Shown here: positions 47,607 through 57,588 of the stretch, one piece after another
How positions within the stretch are numbered: position 1 is the stretch's first letter
Layout: the number at the start of each line of letters is the position of its first letter
Source of the DNA: Nitrosospira sp. NpAV
GTDB lineage: Bacteria; Pseudomonadota; Gammaproteobacteria; Burkholderiales; Nitrosomonadaceae
NCBI RefSeq assembly: GCF_000832065.1
Contig: NZ_JXQM01000003.1
Coordinates: 62,001-126,000 of the forward strand
Length of the DNA stretch: 64,000 nucleotides
Direction of reading: 5' to 3'
Program-made: the position numbers and the translations under genes
Notes under the pieces: generated by a model
Database searches by the model: none
Seen by the model: the letters and a program-made list of their open reading frames with translations, nothing else
What the model was told of the DNA's origin: nothing

Positions 47607-47752
47607 GTCGTAGACCCGCAGGCGAATCGGTGGGTCTTACCCGGCAAATTTTCCGGCGAATCCACTAAGATCAAAAGCAAAGCATGCAATGGCAAGGCCA
47701 TGCCCATAAATTAGCACGCCATATCCGGATAGCACTCAAAAAAAACCATTCT

Positions 47753-49405
47753 ATGACGACCGCACCCCCTTCCATCGGATTTGTTGCTGCCGTGGGCCGC
47801 TGGCTCGATGCCAATATTTTCGCATTGGGACGGGAAATGCGTTTGTCGTACCTGCCGCCGCTCATGGTCTATGCCGCCGCCGGTATTTCCGGCCTGACAG
47901 GAATCGTGGGTACATTTTATGTCAAGGAACGGCTGGGTCTTTCAGCCGAGTTTCTGGCGGCACTCGGGTTCTGGATGATGCTGCCGTGGGCGCTGAAAAT
48001 GCCGCTCGGCCATCTGGTGGATCTGGTATGGCGCTGGAAGGGGCTGCTCGTATATCTGGGGGCAAGTCTTATCACGCTGAGCCTGCTGATCATGATCGGG
48101 CTGCTTGGCCACACGGACGCAATGCGCGCCATCGCCACGGTGGAAGCCTGGTACGTCAGCGCGGCATTGCTCGCACCCGTGGGCTATGTGCTGCAGGACG
48201 TGGTTGCGGATGCCATGACGGTCGAAGCCGTGCCGCGCGTGGATGCATACGGACAGCCCTTGACACTGGATGATCGAAAGTCCATGCATGTCACTATGCA
48301 GACCCTGGGGCGTGTCGCCATTATCAGCGGCGGTGTCCTGGTTTCGTTGATGAATGTCTTCCTGCTGCACGGCGTAGGTGAACTGCCCGAGGCGGATAAG
48401 GCGGCCACTTATCTGTTCGTCTATCAGCTTGCCCTGATAATCCCGCTGGTTTCCGTTTTTGGGGTCTTGTTCGCTACCTGGCTGCGGCGGCGCGATATGG
48501 CGCGATTTGCGGCACAAGGGCACAGCCGTGAGGAATGCGAAGCGCTTCTTGGCACATATACCGAACCGCCTCCGGTCAACTGGTGGATCCTCGGCGGTGG
48601 ATTGGCCTTTACCGCGGTTTCCCTCAGCGTGGGTCTCAACCGCATCCCTGGCGGGGAAGAAATCGTCTTCTGCGTTTCCATGGCGATTGTGCTATTTCTG
48701 ATGTGGCGGCTAACTGGAGAACTCGAGCCCCAGGCGCGCAATGTACTGGTAGGCACCGCAGTCTTGATATTTGTATTCCGCGCCATGCCGGGACCGGGCG
48801 CGGGTTCGACATGGTGGATGATCGACGACTTGGGTTTCGATCAGCAGTTTCTTGCTGCATTGTCGCTCATCGGCGCAACGCTGACGCTCGCCGGAATGTT
48901 CATTTTCCGCCGTTTCATGGCTGAGCGCTCGATGGCCTATATCATAGGCGCCCTCACCATTGCCGGGACTTTCCTGTCATTACCGATAATCGGCATGTAT
49001 TTCGGCTTGCATGAATGGACTGCTTCCCTTACCGGCGGCGTCGTGGATGCCCGGTTTATCGCTGTTATCGATACCGCGCTGGAGTCGCCCCTCGGTCAGA
49101 TCGCCATGATCCCGATGCTGGCGTGGATCGCCAACTCGGCGCCTGAAAAGCTCAAGGCAACCTTCTTTGCGGTAATGGCCTCATTTACCAACCTTGCCCT
49201 ATCCGCTTCGCAGCTCGCAACCAAATACATCAATCAAATCTTTGTGGTCGCCCGCGAGGTAAAGGACCCCGCCACCGGTGAAATCACGGTACCTGCCGAT
49301 TACAGCGAACTGGGCTTACTCCTGATAACCGTGACCGCCATCGGTTTTGCGCTCCCACTCCTGGCCATTTTGTTCGTCAAACGAACGCGCTTTCGTAACG
49401 CCTGA
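47753..49405 (+). CDS. BT1/folate-biopterin-type membrane transporter (MFS-like)
   Basis: 550 residues from ATG 47753 (a 23-residue longer frame from 47684 exists). About 12 membrane helices. The family's GFWMMLPWALKMPLGHLVDLVW and the late IANSAPEKLKATFFAVMASFTNLALSASQLATKYINQIF are typical of BT1-like transporters. Substrate unknown; in related families folates or biopterins. Confidence 0.82.
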   Translation: MTTAPPSIGFVAAVGRWLDANIFALGREMRLSYLPPLMVYAAAGISGLTGIVGTFYVKERLGLSAEFLAALGFWMMLPWALKMPLGHLVDLVWRWKGLLVYLGASLITLSLLIMIGLLGHTDAMRAIATVEAWYVSAALLAPVGYVLQDVVADAMTVEAVPRVDAYGQPLTLDDRKSMHVTMQTLGRVAIISGGVLVSLMNVFLLHGVGELPEADKAATYLFVYQLALIIPLVSVFGVLFATWLRRRDMARFAAQGHSREECEALLGTYTEPPPVNWWILGGGLAFTAVSLSVGLNRIPGGEEIVFCVSMAIVLFLMWRLTGELEPQARNVLVGTAVLIFVFRAMPGPGAGSTWWMIDDLGFDQQFLAALSLIGATLTLAGMFIFRRFMAERSMAYIIGALTIAGTFLSLPIIGMYFGLHEWTASLTGGVVDARFIAVIDTALESPLGQIAMIPMLAWIANSAPEKLKATFFAVMASFTNLALSASQLATKYINQIFVVAREVKDPATGEITVPADYSELGLLLITVTAIGFALPLLAILFVKRTRFRNA

Positions 49406-49706
49406 ATTCTTTATGCCGACTATTACAAGGTCATTTTGGCATGTACGTCACGATCGATATGCGCTGAGCCGCAGAAAGCGCGTGTGAACTCATGCAAAAC
49501 GAAAGCTTGTCATGAAGGAGACCTGATTTCCGCTGCTCCCGTCACTTGACAACATTTCACCCGGAGTACATCATGCGACGGGGTGAGGAATTGGGCTCCT
49601 CAGAACGCTCCACCGGATTTCCCATCCGTTTGCCGCTTGGCTCGGGCAAGGCCGTTGAACCTTCCGTTATTCAAAATCAAGCCACCCCTCCCGGGAGCGG
49701 AAAGAA
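49406..49706. other. Intergenic stretch with no clear gene
   Basis: 301 bases before the small membrane protein. A TTGACA at about 49546 is visible but lacks a good -10. Confidence 0.35.
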
Positions 49707-50000
49707 ATGCAACCGATATTGCGACAAAAAGGCAGCATAACGCTGTTTACGCTACTTCTGATTATTTTTGCGGCATCAATGGCATACTGGCTGTGGCGGG
49801 CCCATGCCCAGGTATCCCTGGAGATCGAGGTGGCCTGCCGTCTGCCTGCCGCGGAAGCCTGCGCTTCAGCCAAGGCTCGCTACATGAACAATTTTTATGC
49901 CGCATGGCTTGCACAGATGTTTCCGTGGATACTTCCGTTCGTTCCTGCCTTTATTTATGTATTCTTTTTCCGCTGGTTGCGTAAAGACCGGCAACCTTGA
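49707..50000 (+). CDS. Small membrane protein (97 aa)
   Basis: 97 residues, ATG 49707 preceded by GGGAGCGGAAAG. Two membrane segments (ITLFTLLLIIFAASMAYWLW and FPWILPFVPAFIYVFFFRWL). No family recognised. The next gene, dinB, is on the opposite strand and ends 15 bases away. Confidence 0.6.
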   Translation: MQPILRQKGSITLFTLLLIIFAASMAYWLWRAHAQVSLEIEVACRLPAAEACASAKARYMNNFYAAWLAQMFPWILPFVPAFIYVFFFRWLRKDRQP

Positions 50001-50015
50001 GTGACCAGCCACGTT

Positions 50016-51185
50016 CTATTGCTCGATAGGTTGTTGCACAGTCAGCGGGAGTTCCCTTTGACGGGATATGCGGGCACTCTGCTGTGCAACCTTCGCGGAA
50101 GACAGCGCGCTGGCCCGCACACCCAGCAACCGCAGCTTCCGATTCAGCGGTACGCGCCGCAGACATTCTTCAGCTGCCCGGCGAATGGTAATGGGGTCGG
50201 CGGTAGGAAGGGATAGCGTGAGGTCGCGGGTTATGGTGCGAAAATCGGCATACCGCAATTTGATGCCGATGGTGCGTCCGAGGTAACCCTTGCGCTGGAG
50301 ATCGTCTGCCACATCGGTGCATAGCGCCGTGAAGATTTCCGAGAGTAGGGAGCGATCCCGGCGGGCATGGAGATCCCGTTCGAAAGTTGTCTCCCGGCTG
50401 ATCGACTTAGGTTCGGCATGCGTGATGACCGGGCGTTCGTCGATGCCGTGGGAAACCTCGTGCAGCCAGCGAGCATAGGCGTGGCTGAAGTGCATCTGCA
50501 GAAAGGAGGGCTCGGCACCCGCCAGTTCGGCGATGGTAGTGATGCCAAGCGCTGCGAGCTTGTCAGTCGCCTTGGGGCCGATGCCGTTAATTTTCTTGAC
50601 GGGTAGAGGCCAGATCCGGCTTGGAATATCCGCCAGGCCTAGTATGGTGAGCCCATCGGGTTTTTCGAGATCCGAACAGATTTTCGATAGCAGCTTGTTG
50701 GGTGTCACGCCGATGGAACAAGAGAGTCCTGTGGCTTCATATACCGCCTGTTTGATGCGTTGGGCGAGCGTCATGGTGTCGCCGGGCAGATCGCTCAAAT
50801 CGAGGTAGATCTCATCAATGCCATGATCTTCGATCCGGGGGGCGATAGTGGCCACGGCGGTTTTGAACAGCCGTGAATAATGGCGATAGGCATGGAAGTC
50901 CGCGGGCAGCAAGATCGCATCCGGTGCCAGCGGCGCGGCTTTCATCAGACCCATGCCGGAGAAGACACCGAAAACGCGGGCCTCATAAGTAGCCGTGGTC
51001 ACCACTCCTCGTCCCGCATAATCCCGCAGCCGTGCGAAATGCCGGCTGCCGTCCTTGAGAAGCGCCGGTTGCCGATCGCTCTGTCCGCCGATCACGACAG
51101 GGACCCCGCGCAATTCAGGGTAGCGCAACAACTCGACCGACGCGTAGAAGGCATCCATATCAAGATGTGCAATGCGCCGAACCAT
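50016..51185 (-). CDS. dinB: DNA polymerase IV
   Basis: 389 residues, Y-family translesion polymerase. The catalytic DMDAFYASVE (residues 9-18) and HGIDEIYLDLSD are intact, as are the palm SIGVTPNKLLSKICSDLEKPDG and the HhH region GIGPKATDKL. Compared with E. coli, an insert of roughly 20 residues lies around 35-60 (QSDRQPALLKDGSRHFARLR). C-terminal RQRELPLTV resembles a clamp-binding peptide. Downstream of a permease gene by 51 bases but unlikely to be functionally linked. Confidence 0.96.
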   Translation of the reverse strand: MVRRIAHLDMDAFYASVELLRYPELRGVPVVIGGQSDRQPALLKDGSRHFARLRDYAGRGVVTTATYEARVFGVFSGMGLMKAAPLAPDAILLPADFHAYRHYSRLFKTAVATIAPRIEDHGIDEIYLDLSDLPGDTMTLAQRIKQAVYEATGLSCSIGVTPNKLLSKICSDLEKPDGLTILGLADIPSRIWPLPVKKINGIGPKATDKLAALGITTIAELAGAEPSFLQMHFSHAYARWLHEVSHGIDERPVITHAEPKSISRETTFERDLHARRDRSLLSEIFTALCTDVADDLQRKGYLGRTIGIKLRYADFRTITRDLTLSLPTADPITIRRAAEECLRRVPLNRKLRLLGVRASALSSAKVAQQSARISRQRELPLTVQQPIEQ

Positions 51186-51236
51186 TCAGCAATCCACCCG
51201 ATCAAAATGCAGGCAGTAAATTCCTGCGATACTTCA

Positions 51237-53741
51237 TCAAATTCTCCGTAACGTCATGAGTGGTGGAGTTGAAAGCGCGGAGCGGGTCCCCATCAGCCCC
51301 GCCACGGTGACGCCTATCGTTCCCGAAAGCAAGCCGGTAAGCCATATCCACGGGTTGAAGGTGTAGGTCAGATTCAACGTATATTCACCGATGACATAGC
51401 CCAGCGCACTGGCTCCCGCCGCGGCGAAAAGACCGGCCAGTCCGCCGAGTAAGGCAAATTCCGCAGCCCAGGCGCGCGCCAATTGACCGCGCTTGGCCCC
51501 CAACGTGCGAAATATGGCAGCCTCGTGAATGCGTTCATCCTGGGTGGAAGCGATCGCGGCATACAGCACTGCCAATCCCGCCAACAGCGTGAACAGGAAA
51601 ACAAATTCGACCGCTTTGGTCACCTGTTCAATTACTTTGTGGACTTGGCTGATGATAGTCGCCACATCGATCACCAGCAGATTGGGAAAGGCTTTGATCA
51701 GTTTGTTGGTGACTTCCATACGCTCCAGCGGCAGGTGAAAACTGGTAATGTAGGTGGCCGGATATTTTTCCAGCACGCCCGGGGGTGTAACCACGAAGAA
51801 ATTAACGTGAAACGTATCCCAGTCCACCTTCCTCAGACTGGTGATCGTGGCGGAAAAGGTGCTCCCCGCAACGTCGTAAGTCAGCGTGTCACCAAGACCG
51901 ACACCTATCGTTTTTGCGATACTTTCCTCCAGGGACATCATCGCTTTTCCCTTATCCTCATTTTTCCACCAGCGGCCCTCGATAATCTGGTTATCGCTCT
52001 GCATTTCCTCCGCCCAGGAAAGATTGAACTCGCGCTCAACCAGCCGTCTTGCGCGGATGTCGGTATATTCTCCAGCGGTCACGGTCTTGCCGTTGACTGC
52101 TGTCAGGCGCCCGCGAACCATTGGAAAAACCGGTGGCCGCTTGAGGCCGTGCTGGTCAAAGAATGCCGCCAGCGGCTCCAGTTGATCGTCCTGAATATTC
52201 ACCAGAAAATGATCGGGTGCGTCCGGAGGCAAACTCGTGCGCCAGTTTTGCAGCAAATCATCCCGGATCAATGTCAGCGCCAGCAGCGCCATCAGGCCCA
52301 ATCCCAGCGCCACCGCCTGCACCACGCTAGCGGTGGCGCGCCGCCGGATACTCGCCAATCCATAGCGCAACGCACCCCCCGCCTGACCGCGCATATGTGC
52401 CAAGGCTTTAACCAGCAGAAATCCCAGCGAACCAAAAACCGCTATCGCCGCGGCAAATCCGCCCATGACAGAAGCACCCAGACGCACGTCACCCGCCTTC
52501 CACATAAATAATATCGCCAGCGCTATCAGTCCCAGAGCGTAGCCCGTCAGGCTGCCCGTATTCGGCATCCCGATATCCCGGCGCAATACGCGCAATGCGG
52601 GCACGCTACGCAAATTGAGCAAGGGCGGCAGCGCAAAGCCGAGCAATAACACCATGCCGGTCAGCAATCCATGCACGCCAGGCCACACGCTGGGATAAGG
52701 CAATTCCGCCTTCACCAGCCCGGAGAGCCAGAAAGCCAGCGCTTCTTGCGCGAAAAAACCGAGCAGGCAACCGGCCCCGCTGGCGATCAGGCCCAGTGCG
52801 GCGAAATGCCCCAGGTAAAGGCGTAGCATCGCTGCCTGGCTGGCGCCCAGACAACGCATCACGGCGCAACCGTCGAGATGGCGCTGCGTGAAACGGCGCA
52901 CCGCAAGCGCCGCTGCCGCCGCCGCCAGTACCACGCTTGCGAGAGCGGCCAGACTGAGAAATTTTTCTGCCCGCTCCAACGCCGATTTGATCTCAGGGCG
53001 AGCATCGCGGATGCCTTCAATTCTTTCTCCCAGCGTCAAATGCGATTGAGCCCATCTCCGGAAATTTTCCACCACACTGTCTTCCCCCGAAACCAGAAGA
53101 CGATAGCCAACCCGGCTCCCCTGCTGCACCAAGCCGGTCGCGGGCAGATCAACCTTGTTGATCAATACACGCGGCCGCAAATTTATGAAACCAATCGAGT
53201 AGTCCGGCTCCTGCGTTATCAGTGCGGTAACAGTAAAGTGCGCCGCGCCCAGCTCAATCGTATCGCCCCGATTGAGCCCAAGACGAATCATGAGTTTTTC
53301 ATCCACCCACGCCGATCCGGGTGCGGGAATTGCATTGGCGATATGCGTAGGCCGGGGGGATGATCCATCGCTAAAATCCTCGCTGATGCGCAGCTCGCCT
53401 CGCAGGGGATAACCAGCGGTAACCGCCTTGATCTCGGTCAACAGACTGGTCTCCCCCTTCGCGGCCATGCTGGGAAACTTAATCGCGGTGGAAACAGTCA
53501 GTCCGTGCCGGCTCGCTTCAGCCGCATAATGCGGCGACAGGGGATGGTCGGCAAAAATTATCAGATCCGCGCCAAGCAGCTGATTGCCCTGGCGGGAAAG
53601 CGCCAATTGCACCCGGTCGGCGAAAAACCCCACCGTGGTCATGCCGCCCACGGCGATTACCAGCGCAAAAGCCAGTACGCGCAATTCGCCCGCACGCCAA
53701 TCACGGCGAAGCATCCGAAAGGAAAGCTTAATGAGGTTCAT
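51237..53741 (-). CDS. FtsX/YbbP-type ABC transporter permease
   Basis: 834 residues with about ten membrane helices and two large extracytoplasmic domains; the FtsX signature (PVLSGT-type; here AYWASTQDERIHEAAIFRTLGAKRGQLA in the cytoplasmic coupling part) is seen near residue 725. Homologues such as YbbP pair with a YbbA ATPase, but no ABC ATPase gene is next to this one, so its partner must be elsewhere or it acts with a distant ATPase. Role unclear. Confidence 0.88.
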   Translation of the reverse strand: MNLIKLSFRMLRRDWRAGELRVLAFALVIAVGGMTTVGFFADRVQLALSRQGNQLLGADLIIFADHPLSPHYAAEASRHGLTVSTAIKFPSMAAKGETSLLTEIKAVTAGYPLRGELRISEDFSDGSSPRPTHIANAIPAPGSAWVDEKLMIRLGLNRGDTIELGAAHFTVTALITQEPDYSIGFINLRPRVLINKVDLPATGLVQQGSRVGYRLLVSGEDSVVENFRRWAQSHLTLGERIEGIRDARPEIKSALERAEKFLSLAALASVVLAAAAAALAVRRFTQRHLDGCAVMRCLGASQAAMLRLYLGHFAALGLIASGAGCLLGFFAQEALAFWLSGLVKAELPYPSVWPGVHGLLTGMVLLLGFALPPLLNLRSVPALRVLRRDIGMPNTGSLTGYALGLIALAILFMWKAGDVRLGASVMGGFAAAIAVFGSLGFLLVKALAHMRGQAGGALRYGLASIRRRATASVVQAVALGLGLMALLALTLIRDDLLQNWRTSLPPDAPDHFLVNIQDDQLEPLAAFFDQHGLKRPPVFPMVRGRLTAVNGKTVTAGEYTDIRARRLVEREFNLSWAEEMQSDNQIIEGRWWKNEDKGKAMMSLEESIAKTIGVGLGDTLTYDVAGSTFSATITSLRKVDWDTFHVNFFVVTPPGVLEKYPATYITSFHLPLERMEVTNKLIKAFPNLLVIDVATIISQVHKVIEQVTKAVEFVFLFTLLAGLAVLYAAIASTQDERIHEAAIFRTLGAKRGQLARAWAAEFALLGGLAGLFAAAGASALGYVIGEYTLNLTYTFNPWIWLTGLLSGTIGVTVAGLMGTRSALSTPPLMTLRRI

Positions 53742-54185
53742 AAGGACATTCTATAGATACAGATGCCGTTCTGATACGGGTTGCTCAAAAATTCCGCCAT
53801 TTATCCATTTATCATATATCGGTTTTACTATTTTTTTACCCTACCCCATTTAGCGAGCCCTTGAATTCGTTACCGGCTTTCCCGGCTCAGCTGTCAAACG
53901 CGCACTCCACGAAGGGCTTATCCAAGGACTTCCTAAGCTTCAATCCACATAGCTATTATTATTAAACAGGTGCGGCAATATGACACATGCGACAACTTGC
54001 CGCATGTGACAATATGCCACATTCCTAATTTCAACGATTTGGCTTATATTTTCCACCAGCAGGCATATGAGCGTTTGTAATAACATTCTGAGTACTTGTC
54101 ATAAGGCTTGCATAAAAATATATGACACTGGCACGCTCTGGTTTTGTCTTCGCCGGCACCGGCAATTCAAATGAGAATAAGAAAA
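53742..54185. other. Upstream region of the TonB receptor gene with palindrome
   Basis: 444 bases between divergent genes. It holds a palindrome and flanking imperfect repeats described separately; no gene is seen. Confidence 0.5.
53984..54008. promoter_or_regulatory. Candidate operator palindrome upstream of the TonB receptor gene
   Basis: Perfect inverted repeat CACATGCG (53984-53991) and CGCATGTG (54001-54008) with a 9-base spacer. Around it, GGCAATATGACACAT and GACAATATGCCACAT form a diverged direct repeat. It lies about 180 bases before the receptor ATG and could bind a metal- or siderophore-responsive regulator. Confidence 0.45.
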
Positions 54186-56129
54186 ATGAAAAGAAAAAGA
54201 ATCCTAGTAACCGCAACATCCACCGCCGTAACAATGATTTTTTCAGGGTTTTCAATGGCACAGAGTACAACTCCATCTCAGGGTACCAAGCTCTCTCCGG
54301 TTGTCGTGACGGCCAATCCGATTATTGATCAAGTTCGCGTCGACCCGTTTTCGAGCACATCCGCAGTGGTCACCGAAAGTCAATTGCGCGATCAGAACGC
54401 ATTCGATCTAGCCTCGGCGCTGCGCCGCACCCCCGGGGTGCAAATATCGCGCTACAACCCTGTTGGCGGCTTTGGTGGCGATCAGGGCGGCGCTGTCTAT
54501 ATTCGCGGAATGGGCGTAAGCCGTCCGGGCAGCGAAATCAAGACTTACATTGATGGCGTTCCATTTTACATGGGGGTGTGGAATCACCCATTGCTCGACT
54601 TGTTGCCAGTCAATGGCATGCAGTCCATCACTGTCTATAAAAGTCCGCAGCCGCAAATCAATGGCAACAACTTCGCCTCGATCAATCTGGAAACCAAGCG
54701 CGCAACCGAAGACGGTGTGCAAGCCAACGGAAGAATATCCGGGGGCTACTTTAGCACCTTTATCGAACAAGTGGACGTGGTCGGCCGCCGGGGTAACGTA
54801 GATTTCATGCTGGCACAAGGCCACGCCCAGTCGAATGGTCATCGGCCCAACGCAAGCGGCGAACTGAATAATGTAATGGGACGCATTGGCTTGCGGCTGA
54901 ATGCCAACTGGTCGATTGGCACAAGCTTTCTTTACGTCAACAACCTGGCGCGCGACCCTGGGGACAATCGTCTCCCGGCACCCGCTGTGGCGCCGCAATA
55001 TTATACCCAGGCGGGAATGGTCTCCGTTTTTGCATCGCATCATCACGGCAACTGGCGTGGCAGCCTTCGTGTTTACCACAACAGGGGGGAAGGCAACTGG
55101 CTGCACCAATCGGGATTGGAAGGGAATCAGTTCAATAATTTCCAGATGACCGGCGTTCGCTGGAAAGAAGAGTTTTCCCTGTGGAGAGGGGGTGCTATTG
55201 TTGCCGGACTGGACAGTGACTGGGTGTCGGGTGATTCGCGATTCAATCGCGTGGCGCCAGCGCCGCAGGGCAGCTTTAATTCGCCGACTTTTCGCGTTAC
55301 GTCACCCTACATTGCACTGAGCCAGACGATCGATCTAGGCCAAGGCTGGGCACTCGTGCCGGCAGCCGGTATGCGCGTATACGACCACAGCGAATTTCGA
55401 ACCAGAACCTCGCCACACGCCGGCCTGTCTCTGATATCCGAGAGAATTACGGTATTTGGCAATGTGTCGCGCGGCATCAACTATCCGGGGCTGGAAGCTC
55501 CGGTCCTCTCCTCCCTGATCCCTCCGTTGGGACAAAGCTGGAAGCAACTTTCCGCGGAAGAGCTCAATCACGCCGAGGTCGGAGTGAAGCTGACCCCCGT
55601 GGAATCAACGCAGATCGATATCAGTGTGTTTATCGATCAGGTAAAAAACCGCTACATCTTTGGTTTTCCGCCCAATGTTCCGCCCCCTCCCCAATTTGTG
55701 AACCTGGGTACCTATGTGATGCGGGGTGCCGAAATTGCGATCAGACAAAATATTACTCCTAATTGGACAGTATTTGGCGGCCTGACCTTGCTTGACCCCA
55801 GCATCGACAATTTACCCTATACACCGAAACGGGCTGTCACAGCGGGTATAAATGGGCAGATGGGACCCATCCGCCTGACAGTCGATACGCAGTATCAATC
55901 AAGTATTTTGGCGCTGAGCCGTCCACGCGCGGCGGGAGCCATCAATACCGAGGAAGTTGATTCATTTGTGATCATGAATGCACGTGTCTCTCACCGAGTA
56001 CCGATGCTGGGCAAACGAGGCGAAATTTTCGTGGCCATGGAAAATCTTTTGGATGCCAACTATGCCTATCGCCCAGGGTATCCCATGCCGGGACGCTGGG
56101 GTCAAATTGGCTTATCGGCAAGCTTCTGA
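54186..56129 (+). CDS. TonB-dependent outer-membrane receptor
   Basis: 647 residues from ATG 54186; ATG 54171 is possible. Signal peptide ends near FSMAQSTT, then a TonB-box-like SPVVVTANP, plug domain (FDLASALRRTPGVQISR; GGAVYIRGMGVSRPGSEIKTYIDGVPFY) and a C-terminal barrel ending in the aromatic IGLSASF. It would import a metal chelate or similar ligand using ExbBD/TonB. It is the first gene before the sulfur-transfer genes and, by position, the likely receptor for their product. Confidence 0.93.
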   Translation: MKRKRILVTATSTAVTMIFSGFSMAQSTTPSQGTKLSPVVVTANPIIDQVRVDPFSSTSAVVTESQLRDQNAFDLASALRRTPGVQISRYNPVGGFGGDQGGAVYIRGMGVSRPGSEIKTYIDGVPFYMGVWNHPLLDLLPVNGMQSITVYKSPQPQINGNNFASINLETKRATEDGVQANGRISGGYFSTFIEQVDVVGRRGNVDFMLAQGHAQSNGHRPNASGELNNVMGRIGLRLNANWSIGTSFLYVNNLARDPGDNRLPAPAVAPQYYTQAGMVSVFASHHHGNWRGSLRVYHNRGEGNWLHQSGLEGNQFNNFQMTGVRWKEEFSLWRGGAIVAGLDSDWVSGDSRFNRVAPAPQGSFNSPTFRVTSPYIALSQTIDLGQGWALVPAAGMRVYDHSEFRTRTSPHAGLSLISERITVFGNVSRGINYPGLEAPVLSSLIPPLGQSWKQLSAEELNHAEVGVKLTPVESTQIDISVFIDQVKNRYIFGFPPNVPPPPQFVNLGTYVMRGAEIAIRQNITPNWTVFGGLTLLDPSIDNLPYTPKRAVTAGINGQMGPIRLTVDTQYQSSILALSRPRAAGAINTEEVDSFVIMNARVSHRVPMLGKRGEIFVAMENLLDANYAYRPGYPMPGRWGQIGLSASF

Positions 56130-56225
56130 ATACGAGAGCATGGCAAAGCCAGATGCAAGTAACGGATCTCTGTTGAAGCCGATAAATATTGATGACGAAT
56201 TTTGTTTTAAACATGGAGGTTTTTG

Positions 56226-57398
56226 ATGCAGCTACCACCCCTAGTACACCCTTCTGAAGACCTGACTAACGATGAAATTTCGCGCTACAGCCGTCATCTG
56301 TTGATTCCCGACGTGGGCCTGGAAGGGCAACAGCGCCTCAAGAACAGTAGAGTCCTGGTGATAGGCGCCGGGGGTCTGGGATCCCCAGTGCTCTTGTATC
56401 TCGCGGCAGCCGGGGTGGGGACTTTGGGAATCATCGACTTCGATATTGTCGATGAATCCAATCTGCAAAGACAAATCATTCACGGACAATCGGATATTGG
56501 CAGATTCAAATCCAAGAGCGCGAAAGACTCTGTCAACGAGTTAAATCCCTATGTTCAGGTACAGCTTCATAATGAACGCCTTGAGGCAGCCAATGCCGTA
56601 GAAATAATCTCGGGTTATGACCTGATTGTGGATGGAACCGATAATTTCTCCACGCGTTATCTTGTCAACGATGCCTGTGTACTTGCCGGAAAGCCTTATG
56701 TCTGGGGATCCATCTTCCGTTTCGAAGGGCAGGCTTCCGTCTTTTGGGAAGATGCGCCGGGTGGAGGCGGTTTGAACTATCGTGATCTATACCCCGAACC
56801 GCCGCCATCCGAAATGGCACCCTCATGCGCGGAAGGCGGGGTATTAGGCATTCTCTGTGCTTCGATCGGCGCAATCATGGCAACGGAGGCTATTAAATTG
56901 ATCACCGGTCTAGGTGAAACCCTGCTTGGCCGGCTTGCTGTCTACGATGCGCTGGATATGACATATCGATTTATTCCGATACGGCGGTCACCCATGAGAA
57001 CGCCTGTAACCGGATTGATCGATTATCAGGAATTTTGCGGACAAAGGCCGGCGGCAATCGATCATAAAACGGATGCTCCGGTAATCAGCGCATTGGAGCT
57101 AAAAGAAATGCGGGAAAGCGGGACGAATTTGCGACTGATCGATGTGCGTGGAATCGAGGAATGGAACATTGTTCATATCGAAGGCGCCAACCATATCCCC
57201 AAAAATAAAATAATGTCCGAGGACATCTTATCCCAATTCAATAAAGAGGATTTCATCGTGCTTCATTGCAAAATGGGTGCCCGCTCCAAAGATGTTCTCT
57301 TTGAGATGCGAAAGCAAGGATTTACGAACGTTAAAAGTCTGGATGGCGGAATTTTGGCGTGGATTAGAGACGTTGATCGCTCTTTACCGCGTTATTAG
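56226..57398 (+). CDS. MoeB/ThiF-type adenylyltransferase fused to rhodanese
   Basis: 390 residues from ATG 56226, six bases after GGAGG. An E1-like adenylating domain (nucleotide loop GAGGLG at 47-52, catalytic Cys201 in APSCAEGG) is followed by a rhodanese domain with its loop LHCKMGARS (Cys348). It lacks the CxxC zinc cysteines of E. coli MoeB, like the MoeZ/QbsC type. It should adenylate the C-terminal Gly of the small carrier at 58113 and load it with sulfur. 97 bases after the receptor gene. Confidence 0.93.
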   Translation: MQLPPLVHPSEDLTNDEISRYSRHLLIPDVGLEGQQRLKNSRVLVIGAGGLGSPVLLYLAAAGVGTLGIIDFDIVDESNLQRQIIHGQSDIGRFKSKSAKDSVNELNPYVQVQLHNERLEAANAVEIISGYDLIVDGTDNFSTRYLVNDACVLAGKPYVWGSIFRFEGQASVFWEDAPGGGGLNYRDLYPEPPPSEMAPSCAEGGVLGILCASIGAIMATEAIKLITGLGETLLGRLAVYDALDMTYRFIPIRRSPMRTPVTGLIDYQEFCGQRPAAIDHKTDAPVISALELKEMRESGTNLRLIDVRGIEEWNIVHIEGANHIPKNKIMSEDILSQFNKEDFIVLHCKMGARSKDVLFEMRKQGFTNVKSLDGGILAWIRDVDRSLPRY

Positions 57399-57588
57399 TC
57401 GAAATGCGAAAGCAATATTACCGTTTCCATTTTTTCATCGTAGACGTCTACTTTTCCACCGCGGTCTTGCTTTACACGGCACATTCCCCGGCTACCCTAC
57501 ATTCACCGGATTTTTAACAATGCTTTTTTTGGCAGGGCAGAGAATTCTTTTCATCTTTATCAACATATCGTCAGGAGTCGAAAAAATT

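Noticed and set aside
53984-54008. A Fur box
   Set aside because: The palindrome CACATGCG-N9-CGCATGTG does not match the AT-rich 19-base Fur consensus.
54400-55110. A leftward protein inside the TonB receptor gene
   Set aside because: It is the shadow of a clear receptor gene and has no domain of its own.
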